DNA of 64,000 nucleotides from Bordetella parapertussis (lineage in GTDB: Bacteria > Pseudomonadota > Gammaproteobacteria > Burkholderiales > Burkholderiaceae_B). Within the stretch, counting starts at the first letter, position 1, and each line of letters begins with the position of its first letter. A model generated the notes under the pieces. The model was not told where the DNA came from. It searched no databases and saw only the letters and a list, made by a program, of their open reading frames with translations. The stretch is from positions 1-64,000 of the forward strand of contig CAMBZR010000008.1 of NCBI GenBank assembly GCA_945872285.1, in the 5' to 3' direction. Position numbers and translations under genes: made by a program. Shown piece after piece: positions 47,556 through 56,273 of the stretch.

Positions 47556-49997
47556 ATGAAAAAGACACGTTTGTTGATGGTAGCAATGGTTTTGAACTTG
47601 ATATCACTTGGCTCTGCGCATGCTGATGGAAGTTCTGAACCGCCACCTCAAGAAACTGTGCCCGAGACGCTTGTCCCTGTACAAACAAGTAAGAATTTCG
47701 GAAATGTTTACAAAGGACCTAGCTACGGCAACGCCGGTCGTTTAGGCGGTGTCTATCAAGCGGACTTGCTTGGCCCGGGTAGTCGCGATCAAATCATTTT
47801 GGGTCGTCAAAGCGTAGGAGATACGTCCGGTACCCAAATCAGTATCCTCAGTTGGGACCGCGGTAACTTGGTCAATACGACCTCAGCGTGGATGCCGGGC
47901 GGGATCAACCGCATTGTTGGAACTGAACCAAGCGTGCAATTTGCTGATTTTTTTAATACGGGGCGAACTGATATGTTTGTCGCGGCCGGTTGGGATGCGC
48001 CTGGACCGGGCAACAGTCATCTGTTTCGAAATGTAGGCGGCAGGTTTGAGCGAATCACAATCGAGTCGAAGGCCTGGGGACACGGCAGTGATGTCTATGA
48101 CTTAAATGGTGACGGCTTCAAAGATATCATCATCGCTGACTATGGACCCAATACAACCTTTGCGATTAATAACAAGGTGAACGGGTTTACAAGCCTTGTG
48201 CAACGAAACCCTAACAGTGGGATCTACACGGCATCAAGTATCGCTGCCGGCGATTTTCTTGGAAATGGTTCGGTCACACTTGTGGCAACCGACATGGGAC
48301 CAAACTGGGGTCGCAATACCCTGCACAGTTTTGCGATAGCGGGTACTGGTGTGGATACACCGCAAATCAGTGTGCTACCCACACCGCGGTTCCAGTTGCC
48401 GAAGTGGGCAGCAGCGGGCTTTGGTGAGAATCTTGCGGGCGGTCGGCGTGTGAGCCATGATGTCCGCGCGTTGAATTTTGACTTCAATGGCGATGGCAGA
48501 CAGGACGTCATCGTGATGAGTCGGCCCTGGAAGACGAATGGGCAGTGGCCACAGTTTAGCGAAATACAGTTTTTAAAAAATAATGGCAGTGGAAATTTTG
48601 TAGACGTGACCGACAGCACAGTGATTGGCTACAACACGAGCATGCCGGTTAGTTATAACCCTAGATTTGTTGACCTGAATGGAGACGGGCTGCTCGACAT
48701 TTTGCTGCCTCAACAGGCGTTCGGCTCGTCAAATGGAACTCAGTTGCTACTGCGCACGCCTGGCGGTCAATATATTGCTGCCTTCACACAAATTTTTAAT
48801 GAATTTGGTGCCGCTGCCGCTGCCGCCGGAAAGGGGAGTACTGGTGCCAATGGCAATGTCATCACGATGGTGAATGCGCCAAACGGTAAAACATATCTAG
48901 TGAGTTTTAATCTTCAGGGTGTTGCATATTTGAGCGAAGTTGGATCGACCGGCACGATCAGCGCGGCGGGGATAGAGTCCTTAATAAAAGGTAAGTGGCC
49001 TTGGTTATCGCAGCAACAAGTTGCGAGTGCTATTCAAAGCACCTCGACGACCTACAACGGCTTTACCGTGATTGATTCAGACGCTGCGCTTAGACCGGTC
49101 GGGGATTTGGGTATTCCGTTTGCAGGGCGTTCAGTGCGTGCGTTGAATGGCGGTATCAGTGGCGTCAAGACAGGCGACATGTTTGTCATCGGACTAGACA
49201 GCCTTGGGCGCACCTTTCAGATTGATCTACAGCCGATGACGCAACGAGGGTTCAATGGATTTGAGCGAAGCACACAGCAATTAGATCAACACTACTTGAC
49301 CTCTCACGCTGAGTACTTGGTGAGCGGACCGATCAATACGTCTGGCAATGTCAGAGTCGGGGTTGATGCGCTTGCCGCGCAATCATTTGGCCGCGATAGC
49401 TTTGTCGGCAATCATTTCATGCCAATGCAGCAAAGCGCCAGGCAATTCACGGCAGGTATTCCTAGCCTATATCAAAGAGGGTCCTGGAATTTCGGTACCC
49501 AATTTACGACATTAAATAGCAATCCATTCTTGAGCATGAGCGGCACCTTTGGTTTCGTCAATAGCTCGAAAATCATTGATAACGTCGTTAGCTATCGCCA
49601 TCCTAGTGGCTTCTCTGCAACGGCCAGTCTGATGCACGTATCTACAGACTTTAAGCCAGGGCTTGTGACGAATGTCAGTGACATGCTTGCGACTTGGGCC
49701 GAGGTGGGGTATCGATCGATGAGCTGGGTCAAGAGTAGCGACATCGGTGTCTATGCAGGAGTCATGCCCTACTTATTGTCTGGTAGTGTGACAGCAAACA
49801 TGCCGACAGGGGTTGATGACCAAGGGAATATCGCTTACACAAAGCAGACGATGGCCGTTCAAAACACCCCAACCGCTTATGCGCGACTCATGTACAGCAC
49901 TGCTCTAACAAGCAACACCACGTATCGTGCTTCTGGCATGTATATGGCTAATGGACAGTATCGCTTCATGCATGAGCTGCGATTTTCATTCAACTAA
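47556..49997 (+). CDS. Exported FG-GAP/VCBS repeat protein with barrel-like C-terminus
   Basis: An 813-residue exported protein with a signal peptide (RLLMVAMVLNLISLGSAHA, cut after AHA). Four FG-GAP/VCBS-type units with Asp-rich calcium loops are visible: DFFNTGRTDMFV, DLNGDGFKDIIIA, DFNGDGRQDVIVM and DLNGDGLLDILL (about residues 130-385), a beta-propeller for ligand or surface binding. From about residue 600 to the end the chain is rich in alternating aromatic/polar strands (SLYQRGSWNFGTQ, YRFMHELRFSFN) like an outer-membrane barrel or autotransporter translocator. The ATG at 47556 has only a weak ribosome site. Base use looks more A/T-rich than neighbours, which may mean transfer. Role unknown; adhesion or surface display is inference. 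Confidence 0.7.
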   Translation: MKKTRLLMVAMVLNLISLGSAHADGSSEPPPQETVPETLVPVQTSKNFGNVYKGPSYGNAGRLGGVYQADLLGPGSRDQIILGRQSVGDTSGTQISILSWDRGNLVNTTSAWMPGGINRIVGTEPSVQFADFFNTGRTDMFVAAGWDAPGPGNSHLFRNVGGRFERITIESKAWGHGSDVYDLNGDGFKDIIIADYGPNTTFAINNKVNGFTSLVQRNPNSGIYTASSIAAGDFLGNGSVTLVATDMGPNWGRNTLHSFAIAGTGVDTPQISVLPTPRFQLPKWAAAGFGENLAGGRRVSHDVRALNFDFNGDGRQDVIVMSRPWKTNGQWPQFSEIQFLKNNGSGNFVDVTDSTVIGYNTSMPVSYNPRFVDLNGDGLLDILLPQQAFGSSNGTQLLLRTPGGQYIAAFTQIFNEFGAAAAAAGKGSTGANGNVITMVNAPNGKTYLVSFNLQGVAYLSEVGSTGTISAAGIESLIKGKWPWLSQQQVASAIQSTSTTYNGFTVIDSDAALRPVGDLGIPFAGRSVRALNGGISGVKTGDMFVIGLDSLGRTFQIDLQPMTQRGFNGFERSTQQLDQHYLTSHAEYLVSGPINTSGNVRVGVDALAAQSFGRDSFVGNHFMPMQQSARQFTAGIPSLYQRGSWNFGTQFTTLNSNPFLSMSGTFGFVNSSKIIDNVVSYRHPSGFSATASLMHVSTDFKPGLVTNVSDMLATWAEVGYRSMSWVKSSDIGVYAGVMPYLLSGSVTANMPTGVDDQGNIAYTKQTMAVQNTPTAYARLMYSTALTSNTTYRASGMYMANGQYRFMHELRFSFN

Positions 49998-50097
49998 GGG
50001 TAGTCTTTTGCACGTTGCCTTCGGAAACCGAGTGTATAGTTGTATCACGACTCACCCTTTGACCGCTCGGTTAGACCAAGTGCTCTCTGGGCAGCAG

Positions 50098-50117
50098 GCC
50101 GCCTTAGGGCGGCTTTG
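50098..50117 (+). terminator. Possible terminator after the FG-GAP gene
   Basis: GCCGCC (50098-50103), TTAG, GGCGGC (50108-50113), then TTTGCTATTT. A stable short stem with a modest T-tract. Confidence 0.5.
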
Positions 50118-50184
50118 CTATTTATGCGGAGCTGCTTCCCCCCCCCGATGCTCGTAGCGGTGGATAATCTGAGTAAATAAAGCA

Positions 50185-50391
50185 ATGACAACGAATGCAA
50201 CCAAACCATTGACGCATGAGCAGATGGTCCAAAAGATGCTCAAGAATCCAGCCGTGAGGGCTGAGGTAGATAAGCTCAACCGCGAGGAGTTCGCAATTCT
50301 TGACGAGATTCTTGCTGCCAAAAAGCAAGCAGGATTGCCTCAAGCGCAAATAGCGAAGCGTATGGGCACTCAAGCTCGAATTACCGGTTAA
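50185..50391 (+). pseudogene. Truncated XRE/HigA-type antitoxin
   Basis: A 68-residue frame that begins like small helix-turn-helix antitoxins: LTHEQMVQKMLKNPAVRAEV, EEFAILDEILAAKK, then AGLPQAQIAKRMGTQA, where the first helix of the HTH is complete. It stops four residues later (RITG), within the recognition helix; intact relatives run about 30 residues longer with a TRLE-type helix and a C-terminal extension. No toxin gene of about 100 residues is visible upstream or downstream. It looks like the remnant of a toxin-antitoxin module, though a start codon and good spacing remain, so a short product could still be made. Confidence 0.65.
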
Positions 50392-50453
50392 TCTATATTT
50401 TTCCAATCACTGCCGCGGCACTGTGCCCCCGTCACAAAAAAGCGAAAAACACC

Positions 50454-51332
50454 ATGTCAGATTCTAAAGATTACGTCCCCCCAAAAGTCTGGACCTGGGA
50501 TCAGCCCAGTGGCGGGGCTTTTGCCAGCATCAATCGACCGATCGCCGGGCCCACGCACGATAAAACACTGCCAATTGGCAAGCATCCCTTGCAACTCTAT
50601 TCGCTGGGTACGCCCAATGGCGTCAAGGTCACGATCTTGCTTGAAGAGTTGCTGGCGCTTGGGCACAAGGGCGCTGAATACGATGCGTGGTTGATCAACA
50701 TCCGTGACGGCGATCAGTTCGGTTCAGGCTTTGTGGATGTCAACCCAAACTCAAAAATCCCAGCGCTGTTTGACCGTAGTGGCGCACAGCCTGTGCGCGT
50801 GTTTGAATCTGGCGCGATCTTGCTTTACCTGGCCGATAAATTTCAAGCCTTTCTGCCTAAAGACGGCCCAGCACGCACCGAGGCCTTGAACTGGCTCTTC
50901 TGGCAGATGGGCAGTGCACCGTATTTGGGCGGTGGGTTTGGTCACTTCTACGCTTACGCACCCGCTAAGTTTGAGTACGCGATTGATCGTTTTTCGATGG
51001 AAACCAAACGGCAGCTTGATGTGCTTGAACGTCGCTTGGCTGTCAGCGAATACCTTGGCGGAGACCAATATACGATCGCCGATATCGCGGTGTTTCCGTG
51101 GTACGGTGGTTTGGTGAAGGGTTGGCTGTATGGTACAGCGGCCGAGTTTTTGAGCGTGCAAGACTACAAGCATGTTCAACGCTGGGCCGAAACTGTTTAC
51201 AGTCGGCCCGCTGTTAAGCATGGCCGTATGGTTAACCGCATGCAGGGCGAGCTTTCAGAGCAGCTGCGTGAACGTCATGATGCCAGCGATTTTGACACCA
51301 AGACGCAAGACAAGATTCAAGCGGCAAGCTAG
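50454..51332 (+). CDS. yghU: Glutathione S-transferase, YghU/Nu-class
   Basis: A 292-residue cytosolic protein of the YghU family, which has disulfide-bond reductase activity towards small disulfides with two bound glutathiones. Thioredoxin-fold domain with SLGTPNGVKVTILLEEL near residue 50 (the TPNG motif that replaces a catalytic Cys), NPNSKIPAL near 98, FESGAILLYLADK near 117 and the helical domain with GGDQYTIADIAVFPW near 202. The long N-terminal extension (VPPKVWTWDQPSGGAFASIN) is typical of the subgroup. Confidence 0.93.
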   Translation: MSDSKDYVPPKVWTWDQPSGGAFASINRPIAGPTHDKTLPIGKHPLQLYSLGTPNGVKVTILLEELLALGHKGAEYDAWLINIRDGDQFGSGFVDVNPNSKIPALFDRSGAQPVRVFESGAILLYLADKFQAFLPKDGPARTEALNWLFWQMGSAPYLGGGFGHFYAYAPAKFEYAIDRFSMETKRQLDVLERRLAVSEYLGGDQYTIADIAVFPWYGGLVKGWLYGTAAEFLSVQDYKHVQRWAETVYSRPAVKHGRMVNRMQGELSEQLRERHDASDFDTKTQDKIQAAS

Positions 51333-51513
51333 TTTTCGCGCTCTGGTTCCTTTAGTAGCGGGCAAGTCGTCAAAAAGTTGTGAGCAAACGACTCAAAACT
51401 TGCTCGCAGCTTACGCACACATGGTTAACCCCAAGATGTTTTATTGCCTGATTCCCCTACACTGAGTCATCAATAAACACGCGGCGTAACTACAAACCCA
51501 ACCGGAGACATAC

Positions 51514-52503
51514 ATGAAAGTCTGGAAGCCTTTGCTCGGTGTCATCTTTACTTCACTACTCGGTTTAACGGCTCAGGCGCAACAAGCGGCGATCACGCTG
51601 CACGGTGCGTCTCAATTTGGAGATGACCACGCGTTTACTAAAACCATGGTGCGCTTCGAAGAGCTTGTCAAAAAATACTACGGCAAACCCATTAATTTTG
51701 TTCTGCATAAAAATAGCGAACTCGGGCTTGAGAAAGACTACTTTGCGTATATGAATCAAGGCAGGGCGGTTGACTACGCGATTGTCTCGCCCGCCCACAT
51801 GTCTACCTTCTCAAAGGCAGCGCCTTTTATCGATGCACCGTTTTTGTTTAGTGATCTGGCGCATTGGAATAAAGTGCTTGATCAAGACATACTCAAGCCA
51901 ATTGCCGATGAAGTCGAGCAAAAAGCCGAGGTTCGTCTGATTGGTTATGCGGGCGGTGGGGTTCGAAACATTTTTTCTAATAAGCCCGCAGGTAATTTAG
52001 CGGACCTCAAAAATTTGAAAGTGCGTGTGCAGGGCGCCCCAATCTGGAGTCGTACCTTTACCTCTGTGGGGATGACACCCACGGTGATCGCCTATAACGA
52101 GGTGTACAACGCGATCCAGAATGGCGTGATCAACGCGGGCGAAAACGAGGCCGCTGGTGTCGAAGCCATGAAGTTCTATGAGGTCGCTCCCAATATCTTG
52201 ATGACGCGTCACGCGATTACGATTCGGCCTTTATGTTTCTCGGTCAAGACGCTCAAAAAGCTTCCGCCAGATTTACAAGCTGCGATTATCAAAGCGGGTA
52301 AAGAGGCAGGCGCCTACGGCCGCGAAATTGAGTCCTCAGAAGATCAAGGCAAGCTTGACAAATACGCCAAAGAAGGCAAGCTCAAGCAAGTGCCTTTTGC
52401 GCAACGTGCCGAGATGCAAAAGCTCGTTGACCCTGTCATGGCAGCCTATGCTAAAGAAGTGGGCGCTGATGCGATTTACGCCAAGATTAATAGTTTGAAA
52501 TAA
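51514..52503 (+). CDS. TRAP transporter solute-binding protein (DctP type)
   Basis: A 329-residue periplasmic protein with a signal peptide (LLGVIFTSLLGLTAQAQ). It binds an organic acid for TRAP import; the conserved arginine that grips the carboxylate is in NLKVRVQGAPIW near residue 168, followed by GMTPTVIAYNEVYNAIQNGVINAGENE, a DctP hallmark. The ribosome site CGGAG precedes ATG. First gene of the TRAP operon; ligand unknown. Confidence 0.93.
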   Translation: MKVWKPLLGVIFTSLLGLTAQAQQAAITLHGASQFGDDHAFTKTMVRFEELVKKYYGKPINFVLHKNSELGLEKDYFAYMNQGRAVDYAIVSPAHMSTFSKAAPFIDAPFLFSDLAHWNKVLDQDILKPIADEVEQKAEVRLIGYAGGGVRNIFSNKPAGNLADLKNLKVRVQGAPIWSRTFTSVGMTPTVIAYNEVYNAIQNGVINAGENEAAGVEAMKFYEVAPNILMTRHAITIRPLCFSVKTLKKLPPDLQAAIIKAGKEAGAYGREIESSEDQGKLDKYAKEGKLKQVPFAQRAEMQKLVDPVMAAYAKEVGADAIYAKINSLK

Positions 52504-52530
52504 ATGATTTGAAATAAATCAGTTCTCACT

Positions 52531-52563
52531 AAAGCGGGCGGCCCGGTGCAGCCCGCTTTTTTT
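52531..52563 (+). terminator. Intra-operon attenuator between dctP and dctQ
   Basis: AAAGCGGGC (52531-52539), 11-base loop, GCCCGCTTT (52551-52559), then T to 52563. A nine-pair stem with a good T-tract, 16 bases before dctQ. Such hairpins let solute-binding protein be made in excess over the membrane subunits. Confidence 0.8.
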
Positions 52564-52579
52564 AATCTTCGAGTGTTTC

Positions 52580-53071
52580 ATGCAAAAAATCCTTAGCTTA
52601 ATCGATCGGTTGCTTCATTTTTTATTGGGCGCGACGCTGTTGCTTTTGATCGTACCGGTCAGTTTGCAAATTTTTTCGCGCTTTACCGAGATCATCCCGC
52701 GTTATATGTGGACAGAAGAAATGAGTCGTTTCTTTTTTGTCTGGCTCATTATGCTTGGGGCGACGCTAGGTGTGCGTGAAAGGCTTCACTTTGACGTTGA
52801 TTTTTTGCCTAAATTATCATCCCGGGCGGCCCATATCCTGTTGCGACTCAGCCAAACCGCGATGTTGATTTTCTCGGGGGTGATCGTTTATTGGGGAATC
52901 GAATTCACCCAGTTTGGCTGGAACCAGACCTCTGAGCTGGCAGATATGCCGATGTGGTGGCTTTTTATCGCCTGGCCGATTTGCGGCTTTCTGTGGATAG
53001 TGTTCATCGTTGATCATATGCTGAGCTCAAGCGAAGCTAGCGAAAGTGCCAACCAAGGATCAGTGATATGA
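52580..53071 (+). CDS. TRAP transporter small permease (DctQ type)
   Basis: A 163-residue inner-membrane protein with four hydrophobic segments and the family motif WTEEMSRFFFVWLIMLGAT near residue 41, plus RERLHFDVDFLP near 62. It scaffolds the large subunit. It overlaps the dctM start by four bases. Confidence 0.92.
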   Translation: MQKILSLIDRLLHFLLGATLLLLIVPVSLQIFSRFTEIIPRYMWTEEMSRFFFVWLIMLGATLGVRERLHFDVDFLPKLSSRAAHILLRLSQTAMLIFSGVIVYWGIEFTQFGWNQTSELADMPMWWLFIAWPICGFLWIVFIVDHMLSSSEASESANQGSVI

Positions 53072-54387
53072 CTTCTTCGTTGCTCACGCCCTCGATGGCC
53101 GCCCTTGTTTTGTTTGGGAGTTTCTTTTTATTGCTGGCCATTCGCATACCTGTCGCCTTTTCTTTAGGTCTTGCGTGCTTGCCAGTGTTGATTTTTGAAC
53201 CGCGGCTATCGCCCATGGTCTTGTTCAACGAAATGTTCAAGTCCTATAACTCGTTCATTTTATTGGCGGTACCCTTTTTTCTGTTGACCGCCAACCTAAT
53301 GAATAGTGGTGGTATCACAGAGCGGTTGATGCGTTTGTCTCGCGCGTTGGTGGGGCATTTCCCGGGCGGCCTCGCGCAAATCAACGTGATTTTGTCGGTA
53401 TTTTTTGCTGGTATTTCGGGCTCGTCGACCGCTGATGCCGCCAGTCAGGGCAAGCTCTTTATCGAAGCGCAAGTCAAAGAAGGCTACGACCTGTCGTTCT
53501 CGATTGCGATTACGGCGGTGTCTGCTGTGCTAGCGGTGATTATCCCACCTTCGATTTTGATGGTGGTGTGGGGCGGAGTCATCTCTACCTCAATTGGTGC
53601 GATGTATTTAGCTGGGATTGTGCCTGGCCTGCTGATTGGCTTAGCGCAAATGGCGACCGTACATGCCTACGCTAAAAAGCGTAACTATCCCGTGTATCCG
53701 CGCTCTAACTTACTTGAAATTTATAAAGCTGCCTTGATGTCTATCCCGGCGATGCTCACGCCGGTCATCATTGTTGGCGGTATTTTAATGGGCTTGTTCA
53801 CCGCGACTGAATCGGCTGCCGTCGCGGTGTTGTACGCAGCAGTTTTATCTATGCTGTTCTATCGCGAGATGAACTGGAAAACCTTTATCGCAGCGCTGAT
53901 CGACACTGGCAAGCTGAGTTCAGTCGCCCTGTTCTGTGTGGGGACGGCCTCAGTTTTTGGTTGGCTGTTAGCCTATTACCAAATCCCTAAGGCCTTGCTC
54001 TCGAACGTACAAACATGGGGCTTGGGGGTCATTGGCGTGGGCTTGTTGATCGCTGTCGCATTTTTGATTGTGGGCTGTTTTTTGGATGCGATCCCAGCCA
54101 TTATTATTGTGGGTACGACGCTGCAGCCCCTTGCTGAGTCGGTCGGGATGCACCCGGTTCATTTTGCGATTGTCGGGATCGTATCACTGGCTTTTGGCCT
54201 AATCACGCCGCCTTATGGGATGTGTTTAATGATCTCATGCGCGGTCGCCAAGGTGCCTTTGAGTTTTGCACTCAAAGACACCATGATTATGTTGATTCCG
54301 ATGTTGGTCGTATTGCTCGCGATTATCCTGTTTCCGGATATCGTGCTGTTCTTACCACGCCTCGTTTCACCCGAGATGCTGAAGTAG
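53068..54387 (+). CDS. TRAP transporter large permease (DctM type)
   Basis: A 439-residue inner-membrane transporter subunit with about 12 hydrophobic segments that couples sodium entry to substrate import. Seen: ISGSSTADAASQGKLFI near residue 117, AVIIPPSILMVVWGG near 155, ATESAAVAVLYA near 246 and GLITPPYGMCLM near 378, all family marks. Coupled to dctQ by ATGA overlap. Confidence 0.95.
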   Translation: MTSSLLTPSMAALVLFGSFFLLLAIRIPVAFSLGLACLPVLIFEPRLSPMVLFNEMFKSYNSFILLAVPFFLLTANLMNSGGITERLMRLSRALVGHFPGGLAQINVILSVFFAGISGSSTADAASQGKLFIEAQVKEGYDLSFSIAITAVSAVLAVIIPPSILMVVWGGVISTSIGAMYLAGIVPGLLIGLAQMATVHAYAKKRNYPVYPRSNLLEIYKAALMSIPAMLTPVIIVGGILMGLFTATESAAVAVLYAAVLSMLFYREMNWKTFIAALIDTGKLSSVALFCVGTASVFGWLLAYYQIPKALLSNVQTWGLGVIGVGLLIAVAFLIVGCFLDAIPAIIIVGTTLQPLAESVGMHPVHFAIVGIVSLAFGLITPPYGMCLMISCAVAKVPLSFALKDTMIMLIPMLVVLLAIILFPDIVLFLPRLVSPEMLK

Positions 54388-54632
54388 CAAAACGAAACTT
54401 TGCTCAATAATGTTCGTTCAGTTCGGTGTTGGCAAAGGGTTGACGCAAAATATCGACTCTTTGACCGTAAAAGGCATTATCTCGATTCCTTTGCCAGATT
54501 AAGGCCGCTAAAACTCAGTCCGGCATTTTTCAAAGACTTCGGTATGATTGCGCTAAGCAGAGTCTGAACGTCTCAGGCGCTTCATTGAATAACAATCGCA
54601 GTAAGCGCGACTTCACACCAAAGGAAACCATC

Positions 54633-55709
54633 ATGATCCAAATCCATCTTATCCCCGTTGACCGTCTGCGCGAGGCCGTGCGGTATTTGGTCAAGGGTTT
54701 CGGCAGCGAACCCAAAGAAATCGAAATGGTGACCGAAAATCTGGTGCAAGCAAACCTAACTGGCCACGACTCGCACGGCGTTGGCATGTTACCGCGCTAC
54801 GCTGAGTCGTATCTTGAGGGGAGCTTAAAACCTAACGCGCACATCGTGACTCAGATGGACGGTGGCGCGATGGTGAGCATAAACGGGCAAGCTGGTTTTG
54901 GTCAGGTCATTGGCCACGAAGCGATGGAGCTGGGCATTACGCGCGCCAAACAACATGGCAGCTGTATTGTGGCCTTAGGCAATTCGCATCATTTGTGCCG
55001 GATTGGTGCCTGGGCCGAGATGGCCGTTGCCGAAAATCTGATCTCAATTCACTTTGTGAATGTGATTTCGCCCCCAAAAGTAGCGCCTTGGAATGGCGCC
55101 GATGCACGCTTTGGGACTAACCCTTTTTGTGTGGGGATCCCAGTTGCGGGTCAACCCCCCGTGCTGCTCGACTTTGCGACCAGCGTGATTGCGCAGGGTA
55201 AGGCGCGTGTGGCCTACAACAAAGGTGAGCAGTTGCCCGCGGGTATGTTGATTGATGATAAAGGTAATCCGACCACCGATCCGGCCTATGTGGTCAAACC
55301 TCCTTCAGGCGCTTTGCGTACGTTTGGCGAACACAAAGGTTTTGGTTTGGCACTCATTTGCGAGTTGCTCGGTGGCGCGCTTGCTGGTGGGATGACAACC
55401 CATACGCAAGGTGACGGCAGGCGCCGCGCGCTCAATGGGATGTTGACGATTATTTTTGACCCTAAAAAACTGTCAGATGGTTCAGTGTTTGAGCACGAAA
55501 TGAAAGCCTTTATTGAATGGGTCAAGGCCTCGCCCGCGCAGGCTGGCACTGAAGGCGTGCGGGTGGCTGGCGAACCTGAGCGTCTGACACGCGCTAAGCG
55601 CTTGGTTAGCGGTGTGCCGGTGGATGACACTACGTGGCAAGAAATGGTTGCCGCTTGCATTAAACTCGGCCTAGATGGCGCAACGTTTCAGAAGTTGGCG
55701 GGCCTGTAA
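54633..55709 (+). CDS. Ldh2 family 2-hydroxyacid dehydrogenase
   Basis: A 358-residue NAD(P)-dependent oxidoreductase of the malate/L-lactate dehydrogenase (Ldh2/YlbC/ComC) family, which oxidises L- or (R)/(S)-2-hydroxyacids such as malate, ureidoglycolate or sulfolactate to keto acids. Catalytic-site segment TGHDSHGVGMLPRY near residue 43, cofactor segment LGNSHHLCRIGAWAE near 112 and FGEHKGFGLALICELLGGAL near 232. The ATG at 54633 has AAAGGAAA upstream. It sits between two carboxylate transporters and 3 kb before a 2-oxoacid decarboxylase-like gene, which suggests a hydroxyacid catabolic role; the substrate cannot be read from sequence. Confidence 0.9.
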   Translation: MIQIHLIPVDRLREAVRYLVKGFGSEPKEIEMVTENLVQANLTGHDSHGVGMLPRYAESYLEGSLKPNAHIVTQMDGGAMVSINGQAGFGQVIGHEAMELGITRAKQHGSCIVALGNSHHLCRIGAWAEMAVAENLISIHFVNVISPPKVAPWNGADARFGTNPFCVGIPVAGQPPVLLDFATSVIAQGKARVAYNKGEQLPAGMLIDDKGNPTTDPAYVVKPPSGALRTFGEHKGFGLALICELLGGALAGGMTTHTQGDGRRRALNGMLTIIFDPKKLSDGSVFEHEMKAFIEWVKASPAQAGTEGVRVAGEPERLTRAKRLVSGVPVDDTTWQEMVAACIKLGLDGATFQKLAGL

Positions 55710-55829
55710 ACCGACGCTGCTAGAACTTGGCAGCGATGAGAGCAGGCACTGTTTGCGTCGTACAAGCCAGCGTACAAAAAGCTGGCATCGCAAAAAAACG
55801 TGGGGACAAGATGTTCGGTGGTGCCGCTG

Positions 55830-56273
55830 ATGTTTGAACGCATTTTAAACGTGCTTTGGTGCCTGCTGGGTCTGGCGACCATGGTGAACGCGTGGTCGAT
55901 GGGGTTGACGGGTAAGTTTGGGCCCGAAAGCGGTTTATTTCCGTTTATCTGTGGCGCCATCATCACTGCCTGTGGTGTTGGCCTGATCTTCAAAGGCTCA
56001 AAAGAGGCGGCACCCAACCCCGCTTGGCCGCGCGCTGCTGCCTTGGGTCGTATTTTAGGCGTTGTCGCAGGCTTGCTTGCGATGGCGGCCGCCTTGCCTT
56101 ATCTGGGTTTTGCCGTGGCAAGTTCTTTAACCACCTTCGTCTTATTACAAACGGTTGAGCGCTCGCGTTTGCTTGAGTCGTTGATCATTACCGTGGTTTC
56201 GGTAGCAGTGGTCATGCTGGTGTTTGGGCGTTTGCTAGGCATGAATTTGCCGCGCGGCCCTTGGGGATGGTGA
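55830..56273 (+). CDS. Tripartite tricarboxylate transporter TctB subunit
   Basis: A 147-residue four-segment membrane protein: small subunit of a TTT transporter, with ATMVNAWSMGLTGKFGPESGLFPF near residue 20 (GPESGLFPF is the family mark). ATG at 55830 used; a GTG ten codons earlier is possible. Its TGA overlaps the tctA start (TGATG). Confidence 0.87.
   Translation: MFERILNVLWCLLGLATMVNAWSMGLTGKFGPESGLFPFICGAIITACGVGLIFKGSKEAAPNPAWPRAAALGRILGVVAGLLAMAAALPYLGFAVASSLTTFVLLQTVERSRLLESLIITVVSVAVVMLVFGRLLGMNLPRGPWGW

Noticed and set aside
55710..55829. GCCAGC/GCTGGC hairpin between the dehydrogenase and tctB as a terminator
   Set aside because: The stem is followed by ATCGC and an A-run, not T; on the plus strand it would not terminate.
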